A stretch of 64,000 bases of DNA, from the NCBI GenBank assembly GCA_023101885.1, contig JALPQD010000361.1:902327-966326 (forward strand), in the 5' to 3' direction. Made by a program: the position numbers and the translations under genes. The notes under the pieces are model-generated. The model had not been told where the DNA came from and made no database searches. It saw only the letters and a program-made list of their open reading frames with translations. Below are positions 11,427 to 21,885 of this stretch, one piece after another (the stretch's first letter is position 1; every line of letters starts with the position of its first letter). Source of the DNA: Typhlomys cinereus (Eukaryota > Chordata > Mammalia > Rodentia > Platacanthomyidae).

Positions 11427-12331
11427 TGCAGCTGTGCTCCAGGGCTCTGCAGCTGTGCTCCACGGCTCTGCAGCTGTGCTCTAGCTCTGCAGCTGTGCTC
11501 TAGCTCTGCAGCTGTGCTCCAGGGCTCTGCAGCTGTGCTCTAGCTCTGCAGCTGTGCTCTAGCTCTGCAGCTGTGCTCTAGCTCTGCAGCTGTGCTCCAG
11601 GGCTCTGCAGCTGTGCTCCAGGGCTCTGCAGCTGTGCTCCAGGGCTCTGCAGCTGTGCTCTAGCTCTGCAGCTGTGCTCCAGGGCTCTGCAGCTGTGCTC
11701 CAGGGCTCTGCAGCTGTGCTCCGGGGCTCTGCAGCTGTGCTCCAGGGCTCTGCAGCTGTGCTCCGGGGCTCTGCAGCTGTGCTCCAGGGCTCTGCAGCTG
11801 TGCTCTAGCTCTGCAGCTGTGCTCCGGGGCTCTGCAGCTGTGCTCCGGGGCTCTGCAGCTGTGCTCTGGGGCTCTGCCGCTGTGCTCTAGCTCTGCAGCT
11901 GTGCTCCGGGGCTCTGCAGCTGTGCTCCGGGGCTCTGCAGCTGTGCTCCGGGGCTCTGCAGCTGTGCTCCGGGGCTCTGCAGCTGTGCTCCAGGGCTCTG
12001 CAGCTGTGCTCTAGCTCTGCAGCTGTGCTCCAGGGGCTCTACAGCTGTGCTCCAGGGCTCTGCCGCTGTGCTCTAGCTCTGTAGCTGTGCTCCGAGGCTC
12101 TGCAGCTGTGCTCCGGGGCTCTGCAGCTGTGCTCTAGCTCTGCAGCTGTGCTCTGGGGTTCTGCAGCTGTGCTCCAGGGCTCTGCAGCTGTGCTCCAGGG
12201 CTCTGCAGCTGTGCTCCGGGGCTCTGCAGCTGTGCTCTAGCTCTGCAGCTGTGCTCCGGGGCTCTGCAGCTGTGCTCCAGGGGCTCTGCAGCTGTGCTCC
12301 AGGGCTCTGCAGCTGTGCTCCGGGGCTCTGC
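11427..12331. repeat. 19/21-bp minisatellite, about 44 copies
   Basis: Two interleaved unit types share CTCTGCAGCTGTG. The 21-bp unit ends CTCCAGGG or CTCCGGGG, and the 19-bp unit ends CTCTAG. Each unit contains one PstI-like CTGCAG and one E-box CAGCTG. Left copies are mostly CTCCAGGG, while the CTCCGGGG variant dominates in the right half. The reverse strand reads as a seven-residue AQLQSPG repeat because 21 is a multiple of 3; the frame is broken wherever a 19-bp unit occurs. Confidence 0.96.
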
Positions 12332-12724
12332 CACATAGCCTCACGCTGCCCAAGACTCACAGGAAAGTGGAGCAAAGCTTCTCCTGCCCCATTTATAAAA
12401 CTCCCTCAAGCTAAAACACAAAACCAAAGATACTGTCACAAAATGCATAAAGACTAAGAAAACTGTCACCAAGTACTCTAGCCTGAAGGAACGGTTCGGG
12501 ACAGACCAGGCTTCCATCTTTTCCCACCCACAGAAAACCCAAGCTGCAGAGTGAGGGGATGGAGTTTTGAGGCAAGAGCTCATCTTACCAGCTCTTGTTT
12601 ATCCTTGGTGCTAGATGGGAGACCTGTGTTCTGTCTGAGGATGTAGTACTGAATCCTCAGAACTTGTAAGTGGAAATGGAGCTTGATGCATGCAGTGGAT
12701 CCACCTGAAAATGAGATGCCCACA
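12332..12724. other. Unique non-coding sequence
   Basis: Short spacer between the 19/21-bp array and the purine tract. Nothing recognised. Confidence 0.5.
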
Positions 12725-13243
12725 GTAGTGTGCGCAGAAGGGGCAAGGAGGAAGAGGAGGGGCAAAGAGGAGGAGGCTTGGGAGAATGATGTGGAGGCAG
12801 AGGGAATGGGAAAGAGGAGGGGGGAAGGAGGAGGGATTTGGAAGGAGGCGGAGGGTGGAGAAGGAGGAGGAGGAGGGAGAAGGAGGAGGGGGAGAAGGAG
12901 GAGGGGGAGAAGAGGGAGGGGGAGAAGGAGGAGGGGGAGAAGGAGGAGGGGGAGAAGGAGGAGGAGGGAGAAGGAAGAGGAGTGTGGGAAGGAGGAGGAG
13001 GGAGAAAGAAGAGGAGGGTGGAAAGGTGGAGGGGTGGGAAGGAGGAGGGGGGAGGGTGGAGAAGGAAGAGGAGCATGGGAAGGAGGAGGAGGGAGGAGGA
13101 GGAGGAGGGAGAAGGAAGAGGAGTGTGGGAAGGAGGAGGAGGGAGGAGGAAGAGGGAGAAGGAGGAGGAGGGAGAAGGAGAAGGAGGGTGGGGAAGGAGG
13201 GTGGGGAAGGAAGAGGAGGAAAGGAGAAGGAGGAGTCATCCCA
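12725..13243. repeat. GGA-rich purine tract, about 520 bp
   Basis: Almost pure purine on the plus strand: GGAGGAGGAGGGAGAAGGAG-like steps with variable A insertions and very few pyrimidines. Glu/Gly/Arg-rich frames on plus and Pro/Ser/Leu-rich frames on minus are artefacts. Such mirror-like polypurine tracts can form triplex DNA and stall replication. Confidence 0.95.
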
Positions 13244-13619
13244 GGAAAGAGAAAATCACTCTCCCACATGAAGTCCAGGCCCCCGGAGCAGCTGGGCCTG
13301 CAGAGGAAAGTGTGCAGCAAAGCTAGGGATGCTTGAACTACATCGCAAGGCTGAATCTATGAAATGGAGAAGGCGGCTTAGTTTTCCATCAAGGTTGACT
13401 GAGCAAGGCCATATGATCCCAACACCAAAATCAACTTCTTTCCAACATCTCTTGACTCAGAGTAAGTGTGTCAACATTTCGTTTGACTTCCAGCACCTTC
13501 TCCCAGACCCTCTCTAGTGACATCTCTGAAGAACACAGCATCATGACACGCAGACTCAAATATTTAGCTCACCCATCTTATTATGGGCCTTACACTTTTT
13601 CTTTTATCTTTATGATTAT
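13244..13619. other. Unique non-coding sequence
   Basis: No recognised feature. Confidence 0.5.
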
Positions 13620-13626
13620 CTGTCTC

Positions 13627-13671
<45 letters not shown>

Positions 13672-13815
13672 ATCTATCTATAATCTCTCTGCACCACCTA
13701 CCTAATTTATCATCTATCTATCATCTATGTATCTATGTATCTATCATTTTTATTGATTATCTGTCTCCTATCTATCGTCTATCCATATCCATCATTATGT
13801 AACATCTACTTAATC
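13620..13815. repeat. CTAT/ATCT tetranucleotide microsatellite
   Basis: A perfect block of CTAT repeats at about 13628-13670 is followed by interrupted ATCT/ATGT repeats to about 13815. Confidence 0.95.
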
Positions 13816-13821
13816 TATCAT

Positions 13822-13972
13822 CTTTCCTTCCTTCCTTCCTTCCTTCCTTCCTTCCTTCCTTCCTTCCTTCCTTCCTTCCTTCCTTTCTCTCTTTCTTTCT
13901 CTTTCTTTCTCTCTTTCTTTCTCTCTCTCTCTTTCTTTCTCTCTCTCTCTTTCTTTCTTTCTTTCTCTTTCA
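13822..13972. repeat. TTCC then TTTC/TCTC pyrimidine microsatellite
   Basis: A pure TTCC block (13824-13885) passes into mixed CTTT/CTCT repeats up to 13972. The strand is almost all pyrimidine. Confidence 0.95.
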
Positions 13973-14084
13973 GTATTAAATGTTGGAACTAAAAGTCTTT
14001 CTTTAAATATGCCAAATAAAATCTTTAAATATTCCAAATAGAATCATTGTAACAATGAGAAAACAAGTTAAGACCAAAGTCCAG

Positions 14085-14967
14085 CAAGTTACCACATCTT
14101 GTATTTCAGTGTCCATCCTCTGTTGCTCATCATAGTCAAGGCGGCTCAAAGATGTCTAGGCATTCCCAGTCCCTGTTTGCAGCTTGCAGTTACAAAGCTG
14201 AGTTCTTTGAACCAGGCTGAGTCTCCACTCGCAGCCGTCCTCAGCAGCAGTCCCACGGTTCTGGCGTCTCAAACACTCGGGGTCGCCTCGGCAGCAATAA
14301 GCTTCACCTTCTCTTGCAGGACTCTATGCCTGCCACTTTTGCTGCTTTCCATGAACCCCTCAAATCGTTCACCAAAACCTGTACCATCTGGGGGACGCTG
14401 CCAGATTCTGAAGCGAGTTTGAAACGTAGCTTAGTCCACGTGAGCTCCAGCTGCACCAACTTCAACATGCTCACGCCGGAGAAGCCTCTTTTCTAGGCAG
14501 CAAAATTTGCAAAGGGCAAGAAAAGCTTTAACTTGGGCTTTCGGCCCCTCAGGAATCTGGGTTTTCAAACCACAAACTGGCCACACAGTGATTTTCACAT
14601 CTTCCACTGTCCCAGTGCAAGTCACTAGGTTTCCTTCACTGATGCTCATTTCTCCAACAGCAGCAGATATTCTGCTGCCTGCCCTTTGCACATCCAGACC
14701 TTCAAGGCTGCCAACACAGCTCTCCTCTGTCAAGCAAACCAGTCCATCATGTTCAAATTCAACTTCCACCAAGTCCTTGTTTCCCTCATCACAAATTGGG
14801 CCCAAAGAATCTCTCTCAGCAACTGGCCCATTAAATCTGAAAAATGGTATTTGTAAATCCACAAAGTGAAAATTCTCAAGCATTTCCAGCTTTGCCCAGC
14901 AGAACCTTTCAAAAGCTCCACATAGTCAGATTTATCAGCAACACCCCACTTTCCGAGTACCAAATTC
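14085..14967 (-). mobile_element. ERVL-class provirus, leader and gag-proximal fragment
   Basis: On the minus strand this segment starts immediately after the LTR at 14968-15372. The junction reads TTTGGTACTCGGAAAGTGGG, then a GTGTTGCTGATAAA segment, then CTGACTATGTGGAGCTTTTG, which resembles the start of ERVL internal regions. A minus-strand frame of 150 codons (14431-14883) remains open, with a second overlapping frame at 14730-14963, so the coding part is frameshifted. The fragment ends near 14085 without pol or a second LTR; it is 3'-truncated and dead. This is a family assignment from recognised sequence order; a profile search would settle it. Confidence 0.6.
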
Positions 14968-15372
14968 TGTTACAGTCAGCCTGCATGGTTGCTGATAAAT
15001 GACCATCAAACAGCTTAAAGGAAGAAGGGGTCTATTTCTTTACAACAGTCCGGTTACAGTTCTCAGTCCAGCTTGACAGGAGAGCACGCACCAACACCAG
15101 GACCGAGGGAACTGGCCACAACATCACTGCATAACGGCTGAGGGATAGACAATCCTTACTTACCAGACCAGCATGTCTGGCCAAGTATACAGAAGGATGC
15201 CAACTCTCTCAACCAGCTCTCTGTGATTTATCCAGGGCCTAATCCCACCCACCATGGGCTAGGTCTTCCCCATCAGCTAAACAATGTCCTTCAGGTTTGC
15301 TGTGGGCTTAACTCAACCATCAACTCTCCACAACTGTGCCCAGAGCTCAAACCCTCAAGAGCCAAGTTGACA
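14968..15372 (-). mobile_element. ERVL-type 5' LTR
   Basis: A 405-bp block bounded by TG...CA. On the minus strand it opens TGTCAACTTGGCTCTTGAGG and ends GGCTGACTGTAACA. The opening and the later TTGTGGAGAGTTGATGGTTG and GCCCATGGTGGGTGGG segments parallel the plus-strand LTR at 19069-19604 (TGTCAACTTGACAG, AGCTGTGGAAGGTTAATGG, GCCCATAGTGGGCGG). The two LTRs are therefore relatives in opposite orientation. The internal region follows directly on its 3' side. Confidence 0.65.
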
Positions 15373-16149
15373 CCTGTGCTTAACTATGACACTGGCCTAA
15401 TGTTTCTCTTATCTGTCCAGCTGAGCTTTGGTCTTCCTTTGTAGTCTTGGCCAAACTTCCAGAGAGCAGGACTGGGCCATGGGGCACAAGCAGGACTATA
15501 ATCAGATTCCCTCTAAGAGGTCTGACTCCCCTCAAGAAGACTCCTCAAGTCAACTCCAGGCTGTGGAGGTGATGGTGGAGCTGTTTTTAGTTAAGAAAGA
15601 GGCTTCGTTAGCGTCCAGGCAAGGGAGCGGCCTGCTGACTTGCACATGGGAAATTATGAAAACAGATGCTGGGAACTTTCCACGAGAGGACTGTCGCCAG
15701 CCAGCCATGGACGAGCCCGGTGCACCTCGAGCTGGGCCAGGTCCCCCGAGCCCAGCAGACTTAAAGCCTGATGACTCTCCTGGGCACTGATTCTGGGCAT
15801 TTCAGTCCTCACATAGACGCTTTGGCTGTGATAAGCATGTGCATATGTAGCACAGCTTCTGCAAGAACGCTGGGCCCTGTCAATATTAAATAACGGAGCT
15901 CCCAGATAATATCGTCATAAGACATTGCATTTTTTAGAGCTTGTTTCTAGACACTGACTGAATCATTATTATTTTAAATGGAAGAATACTATTTTTCATC
16001 TCTATTAATATCCAGCCACGTTGAGGTATTTGTTTTGTTGTATTTCCGGCAGGGTCTCTCCTCTGACCTGGCTGACCATGACCCAGCAGGGTTCCTGCCT
16101 CTGAGCACGGGGCTCTTGGAAGGAGGGGACCCTGACACTTGGAACCGTA
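15373..16149. other. Unique non-coding sequence
   Basis: No gene recognised. A 120-codon frame (15428-15790) has no family features. Confidence 0.4.
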
Positions 16150-16395
16150 CGTGAACTTCCCAGAGCACATCCTTCTGTGTTCTCCTGCTCCACAGGGGGC
16201 ACCTGGCACGTGTAATGTTGTGCTTCTCCATGGGACGAATGGGACGAACACGCTGACACATGATACGCTGCATGCAGCTTCCCAGAGCGCGACCCTTCTG
16301 CGTTCTGCTGCCCCGTGGGCAGCATGCACCGATGCATGTAAGGCGGCAGCTCCCCGAAGCAGGACCCTTCTGCTGCCCCACAAGCAGCATGTGTT
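16150..16395. repeat. Degenerate tandem repeat, 70-120 bp spacing
   Basis: Three related blocks: CTTCCCAGAGCACATCCTTC near 16156, CTTCCCAGAGCGCGACCCTT near 16278 and CTCCCCGAAGCAGGACCCTT near 16350. Each is followed by a CTGCTGCCCC-like and AGCAGCATG-like segment. An old, partly deleted array. Confidence 0.5.
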
Positions 16396-16650
16396 TTGCT
16401 TTAGTACAGACATGAGGAACAACCTTTCATTGAAGTCATCACGGACAAAGGCTGGGGAAGTAGAATTTTATGCACATACATCCCTGACCAACCTGCCTAA
16501 ACGAATATTTAAATGAGGTATGACGGAAATAAAAGAAAGTGAAACAAAAGCTTCAACATGGGGATGACGCCCCTGTCCAGTGTGGTGTCTGCCGCCCCAG
16601 CCTGCCCTGGCCGCAGGCCAGTGCTTGGTCCCTCCCCACTGCAGGCAACG

Positions 16651-16858
16651 GCAGCTAAGCTGGCCTGCGCAGGCACACTGACAGGCGCTGACCCACCCAC
16701 GGGCACGCTGACAGGCGCTGACCCACCCACGGGCACGCTGACAGGCGCTGACCCACCCACGGGCACGCTGGCAGGCGCTGACCCACCCACGGGCACGCTG
16801 GCAGGCGCTGACCCACCCACGGGCACGCTGGCAGGCGCTGACCCACCCACGAGTACAC
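16651..16858. repeat. 30-bp minisatellite, about 6.5 copies
   Basis: Unit ACAGGCGCTGACCCACCCAC followed by GGGCACGCTG, exactly 30 bp. The left three copies have CTGACAGG and the right three CTGGCAGG, a clean two-block pattern. Since 30 is a multiple of 3, both strands carry a ten-residue repeat. Confidence 0.96.
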
Positions 16859-17394
16859 TGCCTGTGTGGCAGGTATAGCTGTTGCCTCTGGGTTGTTCTT
16901 TGTCTGCAAATCCTTTTCCTCTCGAGGTAATAGGGACACTTCAGTGGGACTCTGCCCGGCATTATTTTCGTTATTTCTGTCCACACTGACAAAGCAAAGT
17001 CTTTTCACTCCCTCAGCGTGTGGCTTGCATTAGATTAGGTGGCCTGCTCTGTTATTATATTAGAGGAATTGTGCCATGGAGCAGCGGACATTCAGAGAAA
17101 ACACATTTGTTCTAAAGAATCTCAATTCCAAGGATCCTTACAGATTTACTTCTGTTCAAAACATTCACTTTTCTGCTTCCGTTGGAACAATCACTGGTTA
17201 CTTTTTCCTTTCACTTGAAGATGTCACTAGCGACTGAAGACAACTTTCTGGATACTGCTTCACTCAGCCTTAAAAGCAAAACCAGATCCTCCATGCGCTC
17301 GTTCATTCTTTAAGCAATGTAGAATCTGGGGTACACCTATATTATATTGTTCTAGGTAACAAAAGCAGATCTTTAAATAAAACCTAATCCAAAC
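16859..17394. other. Unique non-coding sequence
   Basis: AT-rich; no recognised element. Confidence 0.5.
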
Positions 17395-17520
17395 CTGGAG
17401 GTCCAAGTTTTATGACAACTCTGAGGCAGGAGGGGCAGCACTAGTCTGAAGTCACCCTGGACCACCTAGGGAGCTCCAGGTCATCCTGACTATAGACTGA
17501 GACCTTGTCTCGTAATCTCA
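17395..17520 (+). mobile_element. B1-like SINE fragment
   Basis: CTGAGGCAGGAGGGGCAG, then ACCCTGGACCACCTAG, then GACTGAGACCTTGTCTCG, in the order of the B1 right half, followed by an A/C-rich tail. The 5' end is missing or too diverged. Confidence 0.6.
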
Positions 17521-18104
17521 CAGCCTCCCCCACCAGGGAAAAGAAAGAAAACACTTTATGTAATGGTAGAAGAAATGACATAATATTACAATTGAATAAT
17601 GTCTGGGAAATAGACATATATTTAACACTAGGCATTCTAATGAGGAAATCATGCTGCTTCCAGTGCAGATACGTGAACATCTGTAGATCCGGTGTTCACG
17701 CTTGCACAGGATGAAGAGCGCCGAGAACTCAGTGCAGATGCAATGCTCCTCCGTGTCTGCAGAGTTGTCTGGTTGCTAGAATGAGATGCGAAGGAGCAAG
17801 AGCTCAGAGAAGATGCACTTGCAGGCGATCTCGGCCCCTCTGAGGACTGTTCTCCGTGCAGGGTTGTGCCTTCCAGGCCTCGGCAGGAGGAGGGCCTGGA
17901 GCTCACCCGGGTGTGAGGTCACAGGAGGGGAAACCTTTGGCTTCAGACATTAGAGAATTTACTGGACTTCCAACTACCTAGGTGTGAAACTTATTGAATT
18001 CCAATACTTTCAAGTACAAAGAGCTACAAAGTTACATTGGAAGCATCTCAAAGCAGAACTCTTTGGCTCCTCATCGAGAAGCAAGAAAAATCAATGTTAT
18101 TTCA
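17521..18104. other. Unique non-coding sequence
   Basis: No gene or repeat recognised. Confidence 0.45.
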
Positions 18105-18415
18105 TGAAGACGGTGTGTGTGCGCTGTGTGTGGTGTATGTGTGTGCATGCTCCTGCGTGCACACATGCTTGCGCACGAGGTCACCGTGGGTGTCGTCCTG
18201 AAGCACTTTCACTGCATTTTCTGAGACAGGGTCTCTAGCTGGGCCTGCAGCACACACAGTTCCTGCTGGTCGGGTTGGCCAGAGAACTTAGGGATCTGCC
18301 CATCCCCGCCCTCCCGGCCCTGGGGCACCACGGGGGATGCCAGGCTTGCTCTTTATGTGGGTCCTTACGCTTGAGTGGCAGACACTCCACCTACTGAGCG
18401 ATCTCCTCAGTCCAA
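18105..18415 (-). mobile_element. Composite tRNA/B1 (B4-like) SINE, antisense
   Basis: A TG-rich tail (18105-18150), then TTTTCTGAGACAGGGTCTCT (reverse of the B1-like end), then CCTCCCGGCCCTGGGGCA, then CCTACTGAGCGATCTCCTCA (reverse of the tRNA-like head). The order is that of rodent composite SINEs in which a tRNA-derived head is joined to a B1-like part. Nearly full length. Related copies lie at 19938-20310 and 28530-28725. Confidence 0.7.
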
Positions 18416-18454
18416 AAATGACAGTTTCACGTGTGTCACAAAACTTCAAATAAC

Positions 18455-18750
18455 CAGGAGCCGCGGAGCTGACTCAGCAATACGTGTGCGCAGACCTGGA
18501 GAGCGGAGCTCAGTCTCCAGAAAACACAGTGAAGGGGAGAAGCGACAGCCGTGCAGCCTTCTGGATGCACCACGACACAAGGAGCCTCCCTTCCCTGTCT
18601 GCCTGTCTGTCTCTCTGTCTCTGTCTGTATGTCTCTTTGTCTGTCTCTCTGTCTCTCTGTCTCTGTCTGTCTGTCTCTCTCTCTGACTCTGTTTTTCTCT
18701 GATCTTTCTCTATTTCTCACTCTCAGTAAATAAATGCATAAAACAAGCTT
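18455..18750 (+). mobile_element. tRNA-derived SINE with CTGT-rich 3' tract
   Basis: The head GGAGCTGACTCAGCAATACG and the body GACCTGGAGAGCGGAGCTCA fit the B2-like pattern. The 3' end has about 130 bp of CTGT/CTCT repeats, then CTCAGTAAATAAATGCATAA. A TC-rich tract before the AAATAAA tail is shared with the SINE at 282-511, suggesting one lineage-specific family. Confidence 0.65.
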
Positions 18751-19068
18751 CAAATAACTGTAGATAAATTACCAGGAAGACTTAAATATAGAAGTATTAA
18801 AAATATATTTCTTCAAAATTTTAAGTCAACTCAAATTAAAGGCTCACAATTTTTGAAACTGGATTTTAGTGCAAATTATTTTTAGCAGTTTAAAAGATCC
18901 AACCTAAGGAGTGAAGACAGCATTGAAGAACATAATTCAGCCCCTGGGTTTCTATCTATTGAAAACTATTAAAGTACGTTCCATGGGAGGGGAGGCAGCT
19001 GGAGCGGAGAAGAAAGCTCAGAAACATTCCAACATATAGCTTTTGATGTATGTTATGTTGTATTGTGG
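18751..19068. other. AT-rich unique sequence
   Basis: Nothing recognised. Confidence 0.5.
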
Positions 19069-19604
19069 TGTCAACTTGACAGTTGCAGGCTGTTTGGGCA
19101 CAGCTGTGGAAGGTTAATGGTTGAAGGGTTCTGTCTGTGGAGAGCCAGCCCATAGTGGGCGGTTCTTTCCAGTGGTGGACCAGATTATAGGAGGTGCAAG
19201 GAGGAGGGACTTGCTCTTCCCTGATCCTGTGTCGACTTGCTGTGCAGTCCACGCTTTGAGCGTCGTTCCCTTTTAGAGCGCCGTGGCCTTCATTGTTGCT
19301 GCCGCTGCTGCCGCCTCCGTCCTTGGCTGACGGAGATTCACCTTTTCCATCATGTTGCGTTTCCTGCTGCATTTGGAGCCTGGTCTCTAGGCCTTGCTGC
19401 TGCTCACTGTTCATCGCTGACATCGAAGCCCAGCTGTTCTTCACCACATCTGAACCCAGCGTCTTCGACTCTCCAGAGGAGCAAAGGCTTGAGACCGTCT
19501 CAGGATCTTAATGATACTATTTTTATCGTGAGGTATTTTATTGAACTTATTTATATATATTACATTCTATAGATTGTCTCTTTAGACAACCCTGACTAAT
19601 ACAA
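19069..19604 (+). mobile_element. ERVL-type LTR (MLT2/MT2-like), solo
   Basis: Begins TGTCAACTTGACAG, has GCCCATAGTGGGCGG near 19150, and ends TTAGACAACCCTGACTAATA followed by CAA, the characteristic ends of ERVL LTRs. No internal region follows on the right, so it is solo or truncated. A GCTGCCGCTGCTGCCGCC expansion lies at about 19298-19316. Confidence 0.65.
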
Positions 19605-19839
19605 CATGTATATATCATATATTGTCATGTCATATTATTATTTGTTGAAGTGGACACAAACATGAGAAAGAGGACGTCAAACCTTTGACAAGCAGGAAAT
19701 GGCCTTAAAGGAGTCCGCAGTCCTTTCTTTGGGATCTAGGACACAGGCACAAAGCACGTGGACAGGAGAATTAGCACAGTTGCTTAGAGTAAAGGGATCG
19801 TGTTCTGCGCTGCTGGGCCTTGCTTTGCAGATGACGGGG
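19605..19839. other. Short unique spacer
   Basis: Nothing recognised. Confidence 0.4.
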
Positions 19840-19932
19840 ATCCTTGGACGCGGAGCAAGCTTGGCTGCTGCGGCAGGAGGATCATAGTCAAGGCCAGCCT
19901 GGGCATGGAGAAAGGACACGTCTCCAAAATTT
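19840..19932 (+). mobile_element. B1-like SINE 3' half
   Basis: GGCAGGAGGATCATAGTCAA, then GGCCAGCCTGGGCATGGAGA, then CGTCTCCAAAA, a good match to the B1 3' half. The 5' half is not recognisable. Confidence 0.75.
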
Positions 19933-19937
19933 GAACA

Positions 19938-20273
19938 GGGCTCTGGAATTGTCTCTGCAGTGAAGGGTTTGCTGTGTAAGCCCAGGCCCCGGGCTCAGAT
20001 CCCAGCACTGTGTGAGATTAGCATGGCATTGGGTGTGCACAGTGCCAGTGTGGAGGGGTCAGAGGGATGGAGATGGCAGGTTCTCTAGTGCTGGCAGGAC
20101 GGGAGGTCACACAGGCAAGCTCCAGGTTCAATTCAGACCCTGACCCCGAAAATAAGGAAAATAGAGGAAGACACCTGACATTGGCCTCCATATGCATTGC
20201 AGGCAGACACACCCCATCTACTCATGTGGACACACATGCACATGCAGACACACCCCATCTACCCACATGCACA

Positions 20274-20307
<34 letters not shown>

Positions 20308-20310
20308 CAG
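19938..20310 (+). mobile_element. Composite tRNA/B1 (B4-like) SINE with CA tail
   Basis: The head is ID-like (TTGCTGTGTAAGCCCAGGCC, then GCTCAGATCCCAGCACTG), followed by GCTCCAGGTTCAATTCAGAC, CCCGAAAATAAGGAAAATAG, GAAGACACCTGACATTGGCC and a CA-rich tail ending in a CA run at 20276-20302. Same family as 18105-18415 (reverse) and 28530-28725. Confidence 0.65.
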
Positions 20311-21885
20311 GCAGACACGCTCCATCTCCCCACCCCCTCCCACACACGTACACACATGCACACAGGTGTGCACATACAGTAGTTTTGTAATGAACAGATA
20401 TAAGTTTCAAAACTTGAAAGAGAGGAATCAGAGCAACATAAAGACAGCATTCTTTCTTCTGCGGGTTTCTGTGGGTCTGTCGAGCCAGCACCTGAGGACA
20501 GATGCTAAGTACTGAGAGGAGGAGGAGGAGGCTTCCAGAGCTGAAGGGTTGGGCCCAGTGATGAAGGTCAGCCAGCGAGATCTCGCGTGGTGGTGACGCA
20601 GCCTGAGACTTGAATAGAAACAATGTGCAAAGTGTGTGTTTATGTTGACGACTTTCACTCAGTTGAGTGATTGGTTAATTTACAAGCACAATTATCAAGT
20701 AAGCAAAGGAGAACAAATCTGAAAGAAGCAAAACTGAAGCGTCTTTTCATTTTTTTAAATCTGGAACAAAGCAGCCCCACATTTGGCTCTGCAGCTGGGT
20801 GGTGTGAACACCCTAATTGCAAAGACTCTAATGCACTCAGTTGGCCAATTCTGCTTTGAAAAAGCTACTGAAGTGGGATTCTTGGTGCTGGAGTTGGAGC
20901 CAAAGTGTTCATTTTGAAAAACAGAAGTTTTGTGCTCCTGGCTCTTGGAGAAGAGGGGCCGGTACAGGTCCTGCCGAGGGAAGGAGGGTGCCGCTCCCAG
21001 AGTGGCAGTCTCACGAGACCGAGCTGCACACACGGCCAGCGGTGTTTACTTGTTTGCGGATGTTAATATAATTTTATTTGGTGAGTAGTAATGGGCGTAA
21101 TTAACCAGTTTGGGTATCAAGCATTTATCTCCTAATTGAGTCTGCCAGTAACCCTGGGAGTTTGGCATTTGACAACAATTGAAGAAGGAAAATGTCCTCA
21201 AAAGGCTTTTCCAGGATGGCTTGTTTGCAACTCTGCTTGCAAAATCAGACCCAGCGAGTGGATTCGGCAGTCATTGACATAGCTCCCATTTTCCTTCTGA
21301 AAAAAATGCCACCCTAGAAAGGCATCGTGAAGTCTGCTGGCTGCACAATTACCTCTCTTCTAACAACAGGCACCACCATTGAAGTTCCAGAGGAAAGTCT
21401 GTGCTTGCTTACTGCGTTCAGCCGCTTGGGCAAAGCACCCTCCACGACAAAAATAAACAAGCCGTGGAGTGCCCCGTGAAATACCAATCTGCATCTATTA
21501 GCCAGCCACAAACCAGTGTCAGGCCTTGGAAGGAGCGTGAGAAGCAAGGAATTGCAACCTCTCCTGTGTTCAGAGGAAGAGTCATGAGGCGTCGGCGCCA
21601 AGGGAGGAACAACCGGCAGGCATCTGCTCACACAGCCCACTCTGCTGCGGCAGGCAAGGAATCCATTCTGATGAACTGGCACTTTTATGAACTTCTGAAT
21701 GAATGAAACAAAATGATAGCAACTTCTGATGTCATGTGATTTCTAAAATATCAGGAGAGCAACTATAGACATTTTAAAACTTGTTATAAAAAAGATTTTG
21801 TTCCAACCTGGGAAACACAGGCTATCATAATTTTTTTGTGTTGTACTGTGTGAAAAATCTATATTTGTGCCAATATATCTGAATG
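20311..21885. other. Unique sequence, AT-rich, candidate conserved non-coding DNA
   Basis: No gene. 20780-21320 has an unrepetitive, homeodomain-site-rich character: ACCCTAATTGCAAAG, GGGCGTAATTAACCAG and TCTCCTAATTGAG. I cannot test conservation here. Confidence 0.35.

Noticed and set aside
12580..13336. Glu/Gly/Arg-rich and Pro/Ser/Leu-rich frames of 139-246 codons
   Set aside because: Products of the polypurine tract, open in several frames on both strands only because stop codons cannot form in such sequence.
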